Origin: Nanohaloarchaea archaeon B1-Br10_U2g19
Lineage (GTDB): Archaea; Nanohalarchaeota; Nanosalinia; Nanosalinales; Nanosalinaceae
Reading direction: 5' to 3'
Assembly: GCA_001563905.1 (NCBI GenBank)
Contig: LKMO01000006.1
Coordinates: 1 to 35,340 of the forward strand
Length of the DNA: 35,340 nt
The notes below the pieces were generated by a model. That model was not told where the DNA came from and made no database searches. It was given only the letters and a program-made list of their open reading frames with translations. The translations under genes and the position numbers were made by a program. Numbering within the stretch: position 1 is the stretch's first letter; every line of letters begins with the position of its first letter. Positions 15,039 to 23,375 of this stretch are shown here, piece by piece.

Positions 15039-15575
15039 ATGGAAGAGAAAAAATCCCGGCTCGAGGCAGCGCTTTTTCTAAGCGAGGAAGCTTTAGACAA
15101 CAAACAGATAGCAGACATCCTAGATCTTGGAAGTATAGGCTACGTAGACATGCTTATAGAAGAGTTCCAACAAGACTTAGAAGATGAAGACAGAGGTCTT
15201 GAACTTGTTGATACCCCTGAAGGCTACGAACTCAAAGTAAAGAAAGATCATTTAGAACATGTCTCGCATCTAGCCCCTCACCAAGACCTGAACGAAGGTC
15301 AGTTAAGAACGCTTTCTCTTATTGCTTACAACGCGCCTGTAGAACAGACCGATATTATCGATATACGTGGAAACCGGGCCTACCAGCATGTGAAAGAGAT
15401 GGTGAAAAGAGGATTTATCTCAAAAGAGAAAGACGGTAGAACCGCTATACTTGATGTTACCGACCATTTCTTAGAGTACTTCGAGCTTGACTCTGTGGAC
15501 GACTTCAAAAGACAGTTTGAAAACGAACAGGCAGGACGAGACTCAACTCAAGACGGTATCGATGCTTTCAACTAA
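15039..15575 (+). CDS. scpB: Segregation and condensation protein B
   Basis: This 178-residue protein has two winged-helix domains and binds ScpA as a dimer. The first domain starts KSRLEAALFLSEEALDNKQIADIL and includes the strand GLELVDTPEGYELKVKKDHLEHV. The second includes LSLIAYNAPVEQTDIIDIRGNRAYQHVKEMVKRGFISKEKDGRTAILDVTDHFLEYF. The segment 'AYNxPVxQxDIxxIRG' is the ScpB family signature. Start ATG 15039 gives standard length. It is part of the smc-scpA-scpB cluster and is followed 37 bp later by rqcH. Confidence 0.94.
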   Translation: MEEKKSRLEAALFLSEEALDNKQIADILDLGSIGYVDMLIEEFQQDLEDEDRGLELVDTPEGYELKVKKDHLEHVSHLAPHQDLNEGQLRTLSLIAYNAPVEQTDIIDIRGNRAYQHVKEMVKRGFISKEKDGRTAILDVTDHFLEYFELDSVDDFKRQFENEQAGRDSTQDGIDAFN

Positions 15576-15612
15576 GCGGGTTTTTTGTAACTCACCTTTC
15601 AAAAAGTAGTTT

Positions 15613-17508
15613 ATGGAGCTTACCAGTTTAGACCTCTCACTTTTAATGAATGATTTAGACGAGTTAGAGAACGGTCATGTACAGAAAGTATACCAGAGAA
15701 AAGATGAGTTAACATTAGAGGTCTATGTAGGCGGTGAAGGTAAGAAACGTGTTATAATAGGTCCTAACCATGTTTTTCTATCAAAGTATAAACGTGACAA
15801 TCCTCAGAAGCCTCCAGGATTTGCTATGGAGCTTAGAAAACATCTTGGGCGTATCACAAGTATAGAGCAGCGTGGTTTTGACCGGATACTTGAAATTGAG
15901 AGTGGAGACACCAAGCTAATATGCGAGGTCTATGGTAGAGGTAACTTCGTGCTTACGAAAGACAATAAGATTATAGGAGCATTAAGAGAAGAAGAATGGG
16001 CCGACAGAACCATCCGTGTGGGTGAAGAGTACAGTTATCCTGAACCAACTTTTGATCCTCGTGATACAGAGAGCCATGTTGAAACCTTGGGAGAAGGTGA
16101 AGTAGTACGTAAAATTGCTTCAGACCTGAGTCTCGGAGGAGTATACGCCGAAGAGATCTGTGAGAGAACCGGTATAGACAAACACAAAGCTGTTGACGAT
16201 TTAGAGGAGGACGAAAAAACCAGGTTAGACGAGGAGATTAACGAAGTACTGTTCGGAGAGCTCTCACCACAGCTATATATCGAGGACGAAGATCCTGTAC
16301 GTGCCTCCCCATTCGAACTACAGACCTACAGCGAGTACGATACCCAAGATGTTGAAAGCTTTTCCGAAGCCTTAGATACTTACTTCTATATCAAAGAGAA
16401 ACGGAAAGAAGAGAAAAAACTCAACAAAGCATACAGAGAACGGAAAGAAGGTTTAGAAGCCCAATTAGAACAGCAGAAACGTAAGATACAAGGCCTAGAA
16501 AAGTCTTCAGAACAGAACCGGGAGACCGCAGAAAAGATATACGAAAACTACCAGGAGCTCGAAGAGATCAAAGAGATGGTTGAAGAAGCGCTTGACAAGT
16601 ATGGCTGGAAAGAAACAGAGAAACGGATCAGTGAATCTGAAACCAGTGTTTCAAACAGGATTAAAGGATTCAACGAGCAAGAAAGATTTTATACTGTAAA
16701 AATTGATGGTGAAACCGTAAAACTTAAGCCAGGAGACAACTTAGAAGCTACAGCTTCAAGATACTACGACAAGGCTAAAGACTCCGAATCAAAGATTAAA
16801 AAAGTTAAAAAAGCGAAAGAAGAGACAGAAAAACAGTTAGACGGCCTTGAAAAAGAAGAGATAGATATAGAAGATGTCTTAGAAGACAAAACACAGAAGA
16901 GAAGTAAGAAATGGTTCGAAAAATACCGGTGGTTCTACTCGTCTGAAGGCTACCTCGTCTTATGTGGAAGAGACTCACAGACAAACGATATGCTTGTGAA
17001 AAAACATATGGAAAGTAACGATCTCTACTTCCATGCAGACTTCGACGGCGCTCCTAGCGTAGTAATAAAAGACGGGCAGGACTCCGGTGAAGAAACTCGC
17101 CAAGAAGCAGCCAAAGCATCCATAACATTCTCTAAAACCTGGAAAGCAGGTATAGGATCCGACAACGTCTACTATGTTGCACCTGACCAGGTTTCACAAG
17201 AGCCTGAGCCAGGAGAATATCTGCCGAAAGGCGCATTCATAGTTAGAGGAGACAGAAACTACTTAAGAAACGTTAAAGTGGAGGCAGCCGTAGGAGTATA
17301 CGAGGTAGAAGAAGATGTCTATGTACCTGTAAGCGGTCCGGTAAAAGCTATAGAAGAGAACTGTTTAGAACATGTAGAGATAAAACCTGGCAGAAGTAAG
17401 AAATCAGAGGTCGCTAAAGAGATAAGATCTCGTTTTGACGACTACGACATTGACTTAGACTATATAATCCGTGTTCTTCCACCAGGAAAATCAAGTATTA
17501 AAAGTTAG
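15613..17508 (+). CDS. rqcH: Ribosome quality-control factor RqcH/NEMF (NFACT)
   Basis: This 631-residue homologue of bacterial RqcH and eukaryotic Rqc2/NEMF binds split 50S subunits carrying stalled peptidyl-tRNA and recruits tRNA to add C-terminal tails. The NFACT-N domain begins MELTSLDLSLLMNDL and holds the Asp-Arg pair (GFDRIL, Asp90-Arg91) that corresponds to the functional DR of RqcH. Helix-hairpin-helix and two coiled-coil stretches (about 255-335 and 385-430) follow. The NFACT-R domain reads KWFEKYRWFYSSEGYLVLCGRDSQTNDMLVKKHM (about 437-470) with NDLYFHADFDGAPSVVIK. Its last four bases overlap the convergent tfb gene. Confidence 0.94.
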   Translation: MELTSLDLSLLMNDLDELENGHVQKVYQRKDELTLEVYVGGEGKKRVIIGPNHVFLSKYKRDNPQKPPGFAMELRKHLGRITSIEQRGFDRILEIESGDTKLICEVYGRGNFVLTKDNKIIGALREEEWADRTIRVGEEYSYPEPTFDPRDTESHVETLGEGEVVRKIASDLSLGGVYAEEICERTGIDKHKAVDDLEEDEKTRLDEEINEVLFGELSPQLYIEDEDPVRASPFELQTYSEYDTQDVESFSEALDTYFYIKEKRKEEKKLNKAYRERKEGLEAQLEQQKRKIQGLEKSSEQNRETAEKIYENYQELEEIKEMVEEALDKYGWKETEKRISESETSVSNRIKGFNEQERFYTVKIDGETVKLKPGDNLEATASRYYDKAKDSESKIKKVKKAKEETEKQLDGLEKEEIDIEDVLEDKTQKRSKKWFEKYRWFYSSEGYLVLCGRDSQTNDMLVKKHMESNDLYFHADFDGAPSVVIKDGQDSGEETRQEAAKASITFSKTWKAGIGSDNVYYVAPDQVSQEPEPGEYLPKGAFIVRGDRNYLRNVKVEAAVGVYEVEEDVYVPVSGPVKAIEENCLEHVEIKPGRSKKSEVAKEIRSRFDDYDIDLDYIIRVLPPGKSSIKS

Positions 17509-18443
17509 AGCTCTCTAGCATCTTCTAGTTCTTCGAGAACACCTAGCTCTTCGGCGAACTCTCTGTAACCTTTTCTAATTGTTACTTCTGTTACACCTAC
17601 AGTTTCAGCTATCTCTTTCTGCGATCTTTTCTCTCCTTCTAGTACCGAGGCGATGTAAAGCGCTGAAGCCACAACACCCTCAGGACTTCTTCCAGCTATC
17701 AAGCCTTTTTCCCGTACATCTTTTATTATCTGCCGGGCTTTCCCTCTTGTTCTACCGGAAAGGTCGAGACTTGAAGCGAATCTAGGAGTAAAATCTTCTG
17801 GTTTAGCAGGCACTACTCTTTTATCGAGTTCTCTGGCTACGTAACGATAGTTTCTACCTACTTCTGTTCTTTCAACTTCTGCAGCTTCTGCAACTTCATC
17901 AAGCGTTCTAGGAACGTTTTGCATCCTACAGACAAGGAAGATTAATGCAGCTACAATGTTTTCTACTCTTCGTCCTTTAACTACTTCTATCTCCCATGCT
18001 TTTTCGTAAAGTCTTGCCGACTCCTCATGAATTCTTTTAGGTAGATTGAGATCTTCTACAACTCTCTGCATTTCAGACAGTGCCAACCTCATGTTTCTAG
18101 GCTTGGATCCTGACAGCCGCCGGTCCCATTTTTTCATACGGTGGTAACGCCCTCTTTTATCCGCAGACATTTTGTCCATGTTCTTGCTTCCTATACGAGT
18201 GACTATACCGCGGTGATGCTTTGTGTAGGTTAAAGGCGAGCCTGTGCGTTCTTTTCTCTGTTTTTCCTCGAAGCTGAAGGCTCTTCTTGATGCAGACTGT
18301 TCTACAAGATTGTCTTCTAAGACGCCCCCACAGCTGTTACATACTAGTTCGCCAGAGTTCTTGTTTTGTATAAGGTTTTTAGAGCCGCAGAATGTGCAGC
18401 TACGTTTTTTAACAGTTTCAACACTATCTAGTTTGTTTTCCAT
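17505..18443 (-). CDS. tfb: Transcription initiation factor B (TFB)
   Basis: This 312-residue archaeal TFIIB homologue recruits RNA polymerase to TBP-bound promoters. The N-terminal zinc ribbon has Cys16, Cys19, Cys35 and Cys38 (CTFC...CNSC). The B-reader and linker region RAFSFEEKQRKERTGSPLTYTKHHRG follows. Two cyclin folds come next: RNMRLALSEMQRVVEDLNLPKRIHEESARLYEKAW (from about 117) and FTPRFASSLDLSGRTRGKARQIIKD (from about 215). The C-terminal helix-turn-helix QKEIAETVGVTEVTIRKGYREF contacts the BRE. A strong Shine-Dalgarno (18451-18458) precedes the ATG. It is transcribed toward rqcH. Confidence 0.97.
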   Translation of the reverse strand: MENKLDSVETVKKRSCTFCGSKNLIQNKNSGELVCNSCGGVLEDNLVEQSASRRAFSFEEKQRKERTGSPLTYTKHHRGIVTRIGSKNMDKMSADKRGRYHRMKKWDRRLSGSKPRNMRLALSEMQRVVEDLNLPKRIHEESARLYEKAWEIEVVKGRRVENIVAALIFLVCRMQNVPRTLDEVAEAAEVERTEVGRNYRYVARELDKRVVPAKPEDFTPRFASSLDLSGRTRGKARQIIKDVREKGLIAGRSPEGVVASALYIASVLEGEKRSQKEIAETVGVTEVTIRKGYREFAEELGVLEELEDAREL

Positions 18444-18450
18444 AAAAAAT

Positions 18451-18458
18451 CCCTCCCC
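18451..18458 (-). promoter_or_regulatory. Strong Shine-Dalgarno before tfb
   Basis: On the minus strand GGGGAGGG lies seven bases before the ATG at 18443. Most starts in this window have no such site, so tfb is probably translated from a leadered mRNA. Confidence 0.55.
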
Positions 18459-18591
18459 GATTTAGACTTTCCTTATGAGCATTCAAGACCTTTCTCGCAC
18501 TAAAACAACGTTTATAGAAAACTGTTGTTCCAAAAACTATTCTCAATTAAAGGTTTTAGATGTTCTATTCTAAACGAACAACTATTGCAGA

Positions 18592-18599
18592 GTTAAAAA
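18592..18599 (+). promoter_or_regulatory. TATA box for NEW3-ABC operon
   Basis: GTTAAAAA is centred 26 bp before the ATG at 18622, which predicts a leaderless transcript for the three- or four-gene operon. Confidence 0.45.
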
Positions 18600-18621
18600 G
18601 GAATATTGTTTTACTGTTACT

Positions 18622-19728
18622 ATGAGACATAAATCCCTTCTAATCCTTTTAACAATAGTTTTGTTAACGTTCAACGGTTTGTCTGCAGAAGAATTCAGTG
18701 AAAGTGCAGAAACAACTCTTGAAATAGGTGAAGAGCTGAAGTTCGGAAACCATGTCATAGAATACTATAGAAACACACGAAACAACGAAGAACTCAAAAT
18801 AGGATACGATACCGGAGAATCATTAAGAGTTTTAGAACGCATCACCCAAGACGAGATTTATGAGAATGAAGGAGAAGTAGTTCAGATCTCCGAAAATCTA
18901 TCCCTTGGTATAAACAGGCTCTGGAGTAGTCCCGACGGAATATATATTGATCTTGAAATATATGCAGATAGCGAGACATTGAGCTCTGCAGACATGACTA
19001 CGTCAGTACCTTCAAGCTTTCTGGCTCAACAAGGAGACGAAACTACTATAACTTTAGAGATAACTAATACCGGACTTAAAAACCAGACCTTCAGCTTAGA
19101 CAGCAATCACAGCTCGCCCATTGACATCTCGTTCGACCTTGATGGCTTTACAGTATCAAACATCTATGTTCCTGCAGGAGACTCTGAATCATTAAACGCC
19201 GATTTATCTATACCTCAGAACACTGATCCCGGAGTCTATGAACTAGACATAAATGCGGATAATCGTACATCCCTCTCAGAAACAGTGGAGTTAGAAATTT
19301 TGGGGGCAGAACAAGAAAGAAACATGAATATGAATGTAAGAGATCAGTACTTGAGAGAACAGCCCGGCGAAACGGTTTCATCAACTATAGAAATCATAAA
19401 CAATGGCGACGTGGCATTAAACAATATTGAGATAAATACAGAGGCTCCTGAAGACTGGAGCTATGAACTAGAAGCTGAAGAAATAGATGTTATACAACCT
19501 TTTGGCCGAGAAACTGTAGAAATAGAGCTTGATATACCTGCAGATGCGGATGTTGGCGACGACTTTATCGAAGTATCCGTACTATCTGACGAGACGGATG
19601 CAGAAGAAACTGAAGAGATACGGGTAAACATCGTAGAAGAAAGTAATATGAACTTAGTAGGCGCAGCTCTAATGGCTCTCAGCCTTATGATGCTATTATT
19701 TGTCTATAGAAAGTTTGGACGGAGGTAA
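18622..19728 (+). CDS. Secreted NEW3-domain membrane protein of ABC system
   Basis: This 368-residue protein has a signal peptide (KSLLILLTIVLLTFNGLSA) and one C-terminal helix (MNLVGAALMALSLMMLLFVY) followed by RKFGRR, so the body is extracellular and anchored at its end. Two Ig-like modules of the NEW3 type are visible. One begins SSFLAQQGDETTITLEITNTGLKNQTFSL (about 133) with DPGVYELDINA. The other begins YLREQPGETVSSTIEIINNGDVALNNIEI (about 243) with APEDWSYELE and IPADADVGDDFIEVSV. An N-terminal beta domain precedes them. NEW3 proteins next to ABC-2 exporters are common in archaea; the role is presumably as extracellular partner. Its stop overlaps the Shine-Dalgarno of the ATPase gene. 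Confidence 0.85.
   Translation: MRHKSLLILLTIVLLTFNGLSAEEFSESAETTLEIGEELKFGNHVIEYYRNTRNNEELKIGYDTGESLRVLERITQDEIYENEGEVVQISENLSLGINRLWSSPDGIYIDLEIYADSETLSSADMTTSVPSSFLAQQGDETTITLEITNTGLKNQTFSLDSNHSSPIDISFDLDGFTVSNIYVPAGDSESLNADLSIPQNTDPGVYELDINADNRTSLSETVELEILGAEQERNMNMNVRDQYLREQPGETVSSTIEIINNGDVALNNIEINTEAPEDWSYELEAEEIDVIQPFGRETVEIELDIPADADVGDDFIEVSVLSDETDAEETEEIRVNIVEESNMNLVGAALMALSLMMLLFVYRKFGRR
19721..19726 (+). promoter_or_regulatory. Shine-Dalgarno for ABC ATPase
   Basis: GGAGGT sits eight bases before the ATG at 19735, inside the last codons of the preceding gene. This fixes the start and shows translation within an operon. Confidence 0.6.
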
Positions 19729-19734
19729 AAGCTA

Positions 19735-20628
19735 ATGAATAATGTGGTAGAGCTTGAAGAGATAGAAAAGAGTTATGGCGATTTAAAGGTGCTCAAAGAC
19801 ATAACTCTATCCGTAGAGGAAGGAGAAATATTTGGTATTCTAGGACCTAATGGCGTAGGTAAAACCACGCTATTTCAAACAGTTATAGGTCTGATTAGAC
19901 ACGATGCAGGTACTATAAAGATTCAAGGAAAGTTGCACGACCATAGCAAAGAAACCAAAGCTAAAATAGGTTATTTATCTGCCGACGTAAATTTCTATGA
20001 AAATAGAACTGCCGAAGAGAACTTAGAGTTTTTTGCAGATCTCGCTGAGAAAAAAACTGATCTAGACGAGTTTTTGGAGCTTGTAGATCTTAAAGATGAA
20101 GCAGACAAAAAGGTTAAAGGTTTTTCCACAGGAATGAAGAAACGATTAGGTATAGCTCAGTCTTTAATCAAAGATCCTGAGATAATCATCTATGACGAGC
20201 CCACAACCGGTTTAGATCCTCAGGGAAAAAAAGAGTTCAAAGATCTAATCAGAAAAATAAACAGAGAGAAAGATAAAACCATTATACTTTCTTCACATGC
20301 GACTACCGAAGTAGAATCTCTTTGTGACCGCTTCGCAGTCTTAAAAGACGGAGTGGTAATGGCTTGTGGAACAAAGGAAGAATTAAGCAGCTCTAATAGC
20401 AGCTATAAACTTCTTTTAAAAACTGAGAATAATGATAAAACCGAAAAAATACTTGAAGAAAAAAATCTAGATTTTAAACGAAAAGATGGCTGCTTACTAA
20501 TCAAAACAGAAAGAGATATACGGAATAATCTATTCGAAACACTTGTAAAGAAAAACATTACTATTTCTAAACTTGAAATCGAAGAAGAAACCCTAGAATC
20601 AGCTTATCTAAAACTTACAAGTGATTAA
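19735..20628 (+). CDS. ABC transporter ATP-binding protein (NosF-like)
   Basis: This 297-residue ATPase of an ABC-2 exporter has Walker A GPNGVGKTT (37-45), signature FSTGMKKRLGIAQSL (about 127-141), Walker B IIIYDEPTTGLDP (about 152-164) and switch His in SSHATTEVE. The Q-loop reads GYLSADVNFYENRTAEENL, without the usual Gln, as in many members of this subgroup. About 90 residues after the ATPase core form a small C-terminal domain typical of the NosF/CcmA-like class. It pairs with the permease that starts one base after its stop. The substrate is not evident. Confidence 0.95.
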   Translation: MNNVVELEEIEKSYGDLKVLKDITLSVEEGEIFGILGPNGVGKTTLFQTVIGLIRHDAGTIKIQGKLHDHSKETKAKIGYLSADVNFYENRTAEENLEFFADLAEKKTDLDEFLELVDLKDEADKKVKGFSTGMKKRLGIAQSLIKDPEIIIYDEPTTGLDPQGKKEFKDLIRKINREKDKTIILSSHATTEVESLCDRFAVLKDGVVMACGTKEELSSSNSSYKLLLKTENNDKTEKILEEKNLDFKRKDGCLLIKTERDIRNNLFETLVKKNITISKLEIEEETLESAYLKLTSD

Positions 20629-20629
20629 A

Positions 20630-21628
20630 ATGGGTTCTAAGTGGGACATCGGTCGTAAGCAGCTTGAAGATACTTTTTCGAGCAGAAAATTCCTTCTTAT
20701 CTTCGGCCTTTTCTTACTTCTTTCAGTAGGTTCAGTACATTTAGGCGTAAACGAGTTTGAAGAGGAGATGGACAGGTATGAACAGGGCGCCGGCGCTGCT
20801 CCTGACGAACCTTCACTTATTGATGTATTTGGGTTTATGGCAGGTTTTAACCTGCCTCTTGCAGCAGGCATATTAGCTATATTACTGAGTTATGATTCAG
20901 TTTCAAAGGAAAGGGAAGAAGGAACAATAGAACTTCTGCTTTCTTATCCTGTTTATAGGGACGAAGTTATTAACGGCAAATTCTTGTCAGGTTTATTTAC
21001 AGTGGCCTTAGCTCTTCTAATTGCTTTCATAGCTGCATCAGGATATGTTATATTTAGAATCGGCCAATTACCTGAGCTTTCCGAAGTTTCACGCTTAGGT
21101 TTTATGTGGATAGGAAGTGTGGTATATATGGCTTTCTTTTATGGCCTAGGTATACTTTTTTCAACAGCATTAAGATCTAGTAGAAGAGCTTTAATTTCTT
21201 CAATGGTTTTACTTATGATTTTTATAGCTACACCATTTCTCCTTGGTATGGTTGCAGGACATATATATGAGTACGATAGTTCTGCTAACCATCACGCTCA
21301 ACCTAGTCAGATTGAAGTTGTTGACACAGAAGTGGAAGGCGAACGCATTATAGAGGATCGACCTGAACCCGATCATAGTTCCGGAGATTCTAGGGAAGAA
21401 GTCATGGCAGAAAGAACAAGATTTACTGAACGTTACTCCCGATTTTCTCCCTCAACTAGTTACCAGAATTATGTAGGACTAATGATAGGTACAGAGTATG
21501 ATGGCGAGTTTCCTCCAACATTGGAAGAGAGTTTACAGCAGGCATCAGGGTATCTTGTTTTCTTAATTAGTCAAACTATGCTAGTTTTTGCGACCGCGTA
21601 CACTATTTTCATGAGACAAGATCTCTAA
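20630..21628 (+). CDS. ABC-2 type permease (NosY-like)
   Basis: This 332-residue permease has about six membrane helices: near 20-38, 75-90, 122-147, 160-185, 192-215 and the last one at the C-terminus. The segment GILAILLSYDSVSKEREEGTIELLLSYPVYRDEVINGKFLSG (about 79-120) is the signature of NosY-type ABC-2 permeases. A long polar loop of about 80 residues between the last two helices lies outside and is rich in Glu and Arg. ATG 20630, one base after the ATPase stop, is preferred to the overlapping GTG 20621. With the NEW3 protein it forms an exporter of unknown cargo. Confidence 0.92.
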   Translation: MGSKWDIGRKQLEDTFSSRKFLLIFGLFLLLSVGSVHLGVNEFEEEMDRYEQGAGAAPDEPSLIDVFGFMAGFNLPLAAGILAILLSYDSVSKEREEGTIELLLSYPVYRDEVINGKFLSGLFTVALALLIAFIAASGYVIFRIGQLPELSEVSRLGFMWIGSVVYMAFFYGLGILFSTALRSSRRALISSMVLLMIFIATPFLLGMVAGHIYEYDSSANHHAQPSQIEVVDTEVEGERIIEDRPEPDHSSGDSREEVMAERTRFTERYSRFSPSTSYQNYVGLMIGTEYDGEFPPTLEESLQQASGYLVFLISQTMLVFATAYTIFMRQDL

Positions 21629-21664
21629 ACACTTTTCAACACATGTTCCCTACTTTTTGTTAGA

Positions 21665-22672
21665 ATGGTTACAAGAGCAGCAATTCTTGTTTTGATAACT
21701 GTTTTGATGTGTTTTAGTGCTACAAGTTATGACGACAGCTTTTATCCTGAAGATAATGAAGCAGATATATGGGCTTACTACAGCGTCAACAACTCTTTTG
21801 ATGGCGTATCCAACTCAATTAATATTATAGTTGAAAATCCTGTTTCCGAAACAAATGAAACTCTGGAAGACTGGAGAGAGGCCGAAGGAACAGATAGATA
21901 TGCCTACTTAGAGAGAAACGGCTCCGGCGAGTGGCTTGAAGAATACTCGCAGCTAGAGAAAGGAAACTACTACAGCAAACGCAAACATCTAAGACTTTAC
22001 AATGCCGGAGACTCCACTATAATCCAAGGTCATAAAGAGTTTTGGAACTGGTTCACATTAAGACACGAAGTCGTAAGTAACGAGAAAACAGTAAACGAAG
22101 TAGAAAACAATCTGGCTGATAGCACCAAGAATATAACTAAGTATGATGCAGGCAATGATGATTTTCTTGATTCAAGCGGATGGATTACCGTTATACAGCT
22201 AAGCCTTATTACTTTAGTAGCTATGCTTAAACCTCTCAAAAACATGAGCAAGTACAAAACAGAGCTAAAATTATTTTCTCTAACCGTTAGCACACTTCTA
22301 GTTCTCAAAAGTATACCGATAGCTCTTGAACCTACTTTAAACGTCAACAACCATTTAATCACGTTTACTTTCTACATTCTAATTTTCTCCATGCTACCTT
22401 TAACGGTATACAAAAGCTCTACAGAGAACAGAACTATTCCAAGTATCTACTCGCTTCTTACCGCTTTCTTACTGGTTTTCTTTATTGATGCAGCTTTGTT
22501 TAAAACAAGCTATATCCCTAGTAGCTACGTTCTACAGTACTTTGGATTCGGAATAATAGTTTCCTGTCTACCCCTAATTAAGTCGTCAAAGGTCAAGTTA
22601 ACCTATAATCTAGGAATTTGGATTACGGTCTATGTTTTATGGCTGACAGCAGCAAATCTAGGATTTATCTAA
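21665..22672 (+). CDS. Multi-pass membrane protein with extracellular domain
   Basis: This 335-residue protein has an N-terminal signal-like helix (AAILVLITVLMCFSATS). An acidic, Asn-rich extracellular domain of about 155 residues with several N-x-S/T sites (NNS, NET, NGS, NIT) follows. Then come five or six helices (about 178-190, 205-222, 230-250, 260-280, 292-306, 315-335). It begins 36 bp after the ABC permease on the same strand and may belong to that operon. I recognise no family. The layout of an outer domain on a membrane bundle would suit a partner or sensor, but nothing in the sequence shows it. Confidence 0.75.
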   Translation: MVTRAAILVLITVLMCFSATSYDDSFYPEDNEADIWAYYSVNNSFDGVSNSINIIVENPVSETNETLEDWREAEGTDRYAYLERNGSGEWLEEYSQLEKGNYYSKRKHLRLYNAGDSTIIQGHKEFWNWFTLRHEVVSNEKTVNEVENNLADSTKNITKYDAGNDDFLDSSGWITVIQLSLITLVAMLKPLKNMSKYKTELKLFSLTVSTLLVLKSIPIALEPTLNVNNHLITFTFYILIFSMLPLTVYKSSTENRTIPSIYSLLTAFLLVFFIDAALFKTSYIPSSYVLQYFGFGIIVSCLPLIKSSKVKLTYNLGIWITVYVLWLTAANLGFI

Positions 22673-22719
22673 ACACCTATTCTGCTCTCTCAGTACAACA
22701 GTTTTACCGCAACAATTAT

Positions 22720-22728
22720 TGTATAAAG
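22720..22728 (+). promoter_or_regulatory. TATA box and leader for Tat lipoprotein
   Basis: TGTATAAAG is centred about 39 bp before the ATG at 22764. A GAGGT Shine-Dalgarno at about 22748 lies between them, so this transcript should carry a short leader. Confidence 0.45.
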
Positions 22729-22763
22729 AGATACAGTATTAGCTTTTTGAGGTCTTAACAAGA

Positions 22764-23375
22764 ATGAGCGACAAGTACTCCAGACGCCAAATTATTGCTT
22801 TAGGAGGTATATCCAGTCTTTCAGGCTGTTTAGACAGAGTGCCAGGATTAGGCGACGACGAGCCTGAAGAACCCGAAATCCATGCCGATATGGCTGTCAG
22901 AGCTGAAGAAGCTGAAGCAGAGATACTAGAAGACGAACTTCTACTAGATTACGAAGAAGCCGACGAAAGAGTTATAGCTGACAGCGCAAGAGTAGAACTA
23001 ACTATTTTAAGAGATGTCGGTATAGGAGATGCTCAAGAGTACCGTGTAAGCGCTAAAGCAGATCTAGGACGTAACATCGATGATCTTGAAGGCTATGTTG
23101 AAGAGGATAGACAAACACTAATAGATAAACTCAGTGAACCTTCCTACGACATGACAACCGTAGTGTTCGAACATTTAGAAGAGTATGACGCTGAAGAGAG
23201 AAACGTGCATCAGACACGGCTAACGCAGTACCAAACACGTTTTCACGGTAGAAATGAAAATTTTGTCCGTTATAGGATAAGTTCTGAGCAGCTTAGAGAG
23301 TTTGAAGAGGAAGAAGATTACTTAGAACATTTTATAGATAATGCAGAAGTCCATATAGATGGCGACACCTATTAA
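22764..23375 (+). CDS. Tat-exported lipoprotein, unknown function
   Basis: This 203-residue protein has a twin-arginine signal, SRRQIIALGG (Arg7-Arg8), and a lipobox SSLSGC with Cys22. The mature part is acidic, with a helical Glu/Asp-rich start and then alternating strands (RVELTILRDVGIG, QEYRVSAKADLGRN). It has no recognised domain. Its 3' end overlaps the convergent PiT-like gene by four bases. It is the second Tat lipoprotein in the window but shows no obvious sequence similarity to the one at 4636. Confidence 0.75.
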   Translation: MSDKYSRRQIIALGGISSLSGCLDRVPGLGDDEPEEPEIHADMAVRAEEAEAEILEDELLLDYEEADERVIADSARVELTILRDVGIGDAQEYRVSAKADLGRNIDDLEGYVEEDRQTLIDKLSEPSYDMTTVVFEHLEEYDAEERNVHQTRLTQYQTRFHGRNENFVRYRISSEQLREFEEEEDYLEHFIDNAEVHIDGDTY

